From Nocardioides albertanoniae (GTDB lineage: Bacteria; Actinomycetota; Actinomycetes; Propionibacteriales; Nocardioidaceae): a DNA stretch of 64,000 nucleotides. Shown here in pieces: positions 63,058 through 64,000 of this stretch. Made by a program: the position numbers and the translations under genes. The notes below the pieces were generated by a model. The model made no database searches. It saw only the letters and a list, made by a program, of their open reading frames with translations, and was not told the origin of the DNA. Each line of letters begins with the position of its first letter. The first letter of the stretch is position 1. The stretch is taken from NCBI RefSeq assembly GCF_006716315.1, contig NZ_VFOV01000001.1, positions 2,062,501-2,126,500 on the forward strand, read 5' to 3'.

Positions 63058-64000
63058 TCAGGCGGCTTCGGCGTCGTTGAGACGCAGATAGGCAAGGTCG
63101 CGGAGTCGTCGCATGCGTACGCCGGGATCGGCGCGTCGGGCGAAGGTGTCGTGCTTGGTGAAGACCTCGATGAGCCAGCCGTCGTCGATCATCTCGCCTC
63201 GCCGAATCCGATCGTGCGCCAGCTGCTCTGGGCTGCTGTGCCACTCGACACCGTCGTACTCGTCGCCGATCTTCAGGTGCTCGTTGCCGAGGTCGAGACG
63301 GCCGAGGAACCGGCCCGCGCGCCGAACCTCGAGCTGGGGCACAAGATCGAGGCCTCTCACCTCCTTCGACCAGATGCGCAACACTGATTCCGGCGGCGAC
63401 TCCGCACGTCCATCGGCCAGCGGGCCCACTGCTCGTAGTGTGGTGACGTAGCGCTGACCACGGAACCGATCGATTCCGTCGAGAAACTCGCTGGGTTCGT
63501 ACTCGCCCAGCCGGTGCATCTGGTCGATGGCGGCGATGGCTCTCTCGGGCCAGCGCACGCGACCGAGGTCCCACGCCGTACGCAGCGCACTGGTGACCTG
63601 CAGGCCGCCGATCTCGACGATGTCGTCGTCGCCGAAGGTGCGCTCGCCGCTGTGCGCGAGCTCGTTGCGCAGGCGCCCGCGGCCGGCCGGGAGGAAGAGC
63701 GAGAGAGGCTGTAGGTCAAGGTGTTCGCCGGGGGCCAGCACCATGTCGGCACCGAGAAGCCAGCCCGCGTGCCGATCGACCACCACCCCGTCTTCGGGAA
63801 CCACGAGCTTGAGGGCGGCGACCCTGAGATCGAGCGAGTCGCCCATCTCCGTGGCGAGATAGACGCCTTTGATCAGGCGTCGTATGAGGCCGAGATGGAC
63901 GAGCTCGCGGAGCTGTCTGTAGGTGACGTTCGAGTCGAGCGCCATCTTGGCGGTGAAAGGCAGCGTCGTCTCCAGCGGAAAGTCGGGGCCGAGCCTGCGG
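63058..64000 (-). CDS. AbiEi-type antitoxin/DUF559-like protein, 5' end at window edge
   Basis: The reading frame is open to the right edge, so the start is outside or at ATG 63945 (295 aa). The visible start ALDSNVTYRQLRELVHLGLI, then RRLIKGVYLAT, is the winged helix of AbiEi-like antitoxin N-terminal domains. The C-terminal part (about 210-290) is a DUF559/VSR-like nuclease fold with EYDGVEWHSSPEQLAHDRIR (Asp and Glu typical of the site) and WLIEVFTKHD. Actinobacterial proteins of this layout are numerous and of unknown function. It ends at repeat copy 3. Confidence 0.75.
   Translation of the reverse strand, partial: RRLGPDFPLETTLPFTAKMALDSNVTYRQLRELVHLGLIRRLIKGVYLATEMGDSLDLRVAALKLVVPEDGVVVDRHAGWLLGADMVLAPGEHLDLQPLSLFLPAGRGRLRNELAHSGERTFGDDDIVEIGGLQVTSALRTAWDLGRVRWPERAIAAIDQMHRLGEYEPSEFLDGIDRFRGQRYVTTLRAVGPLADGRAESPPESVLRIWSKEVRGLDLVPQLEVRRAGRFLGRLDLGNEHLKIGDEYDGVEWHSSPEQLAHDRIRRGEMIDDGWLIEVFTKHDTFARRADPGVRMRRLRDLAYLRLNDAEAA

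Overview
This window is about 64 kb of GC-rich chromosome from an actinobacterium, most likely of the family Nocardioidaceae (Nocardioides or a close relative). The phylum-level call is firm: it carries RbpA, WhiA, a RapZ-YvcK-WhiA cluster, a LexA box of the actinobacterial type, PafBC-type damage promoters, a PopR/ClgR-type regulator beside a clpP pair, and many leaderless genes (TANNNT -10 box 6-8 nt before ATG/GTG). The family-level call is inference from protein flavour. No phage, IS element, tRNA, rRNA or CRISPR array was recognised; the window reads as core chromosome with a few accessory patches.

Layout. 1-3.3 kb: 3'-truncated HelD-type RNA polymerase helicase, a small unknown gene and an MFS transporter. 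3.5-6.2 kb: a drug-type ABC exporter (ATPase plus two permeases) behind a damage-type promoter. 6.2-10.9 kb: a DinB-methyltransferase fusion, DUF3046, a second MFS transporter, then a copper-style group (DUF305 lipoprotein, DUF6153-like, DUF4396) around a CsoR-like operator. 10.9-14.2 kb: recA with LexA and PafBC-type promoters, recX behind a strong hairpin, a phosphoribosyltransferase and an acetyltransferase. 14.3-20 kb: PPK2, HipA-like kinase/DUF3037, then a sulfite-reduction operon (leader peptide, sulfite reductase, APS reductase, CbiX-type chelatase). 20-24.3 kb: long-form glyA and small genes. 24.4-29.8 kb: two nearly identical dicarboxylate symporters flanking a CitA/CitB-like two-component system. 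30-33.6 kb: an alpha-glucoside-type ABC importer. 33.6-39.8 kb: K+ channel, DUF3263 gene between 57-bp inverted repeats, map, ECF42-type sigma factor with its YciI partner, acetyltransferase, 2-hydroxyacid dehydrogenase. 39.9-41.5 kb: a clpP pair (the second lacks the catalytic His) with a PopR-like regulator. 41.7-49.8 kb: two Pro/Ser-rich surface proteins, MBL hydrolase, uvrA, Rieske lipoprotein, TPR protein, LacI regulator. 50-54 kb: large secreted GH92 glycosidase. 54-64 kb: uvrC-rapZ-yvcK-whiA, gap-pgk-tpiA-secG, rbpA and a partial gene at the edge.

Themes. First, DNA repair: recA, uvrA and uvrC carry TGTCGGTG-type (PafBC-like) promoters, recA and uvrA also carry LexA boxes, and the ABC exporter at 3.6 kb carries an equally good PafBC-type promoter. 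Second, intergenic architecture: two unrelated families of structured repeats (a GAGTCGGC palindrome family and a 21-bp tandem family), plus a 57-bp inverted repeat pair, sit mostly between convergent genes. Third, nutrient control by local signals: a cysteine-type leader peptide before sulfite reductase, shared GTGAC-N4-GTCAC sites before both symporters, and a LacI palindrome over the -35 of the glycosidase.
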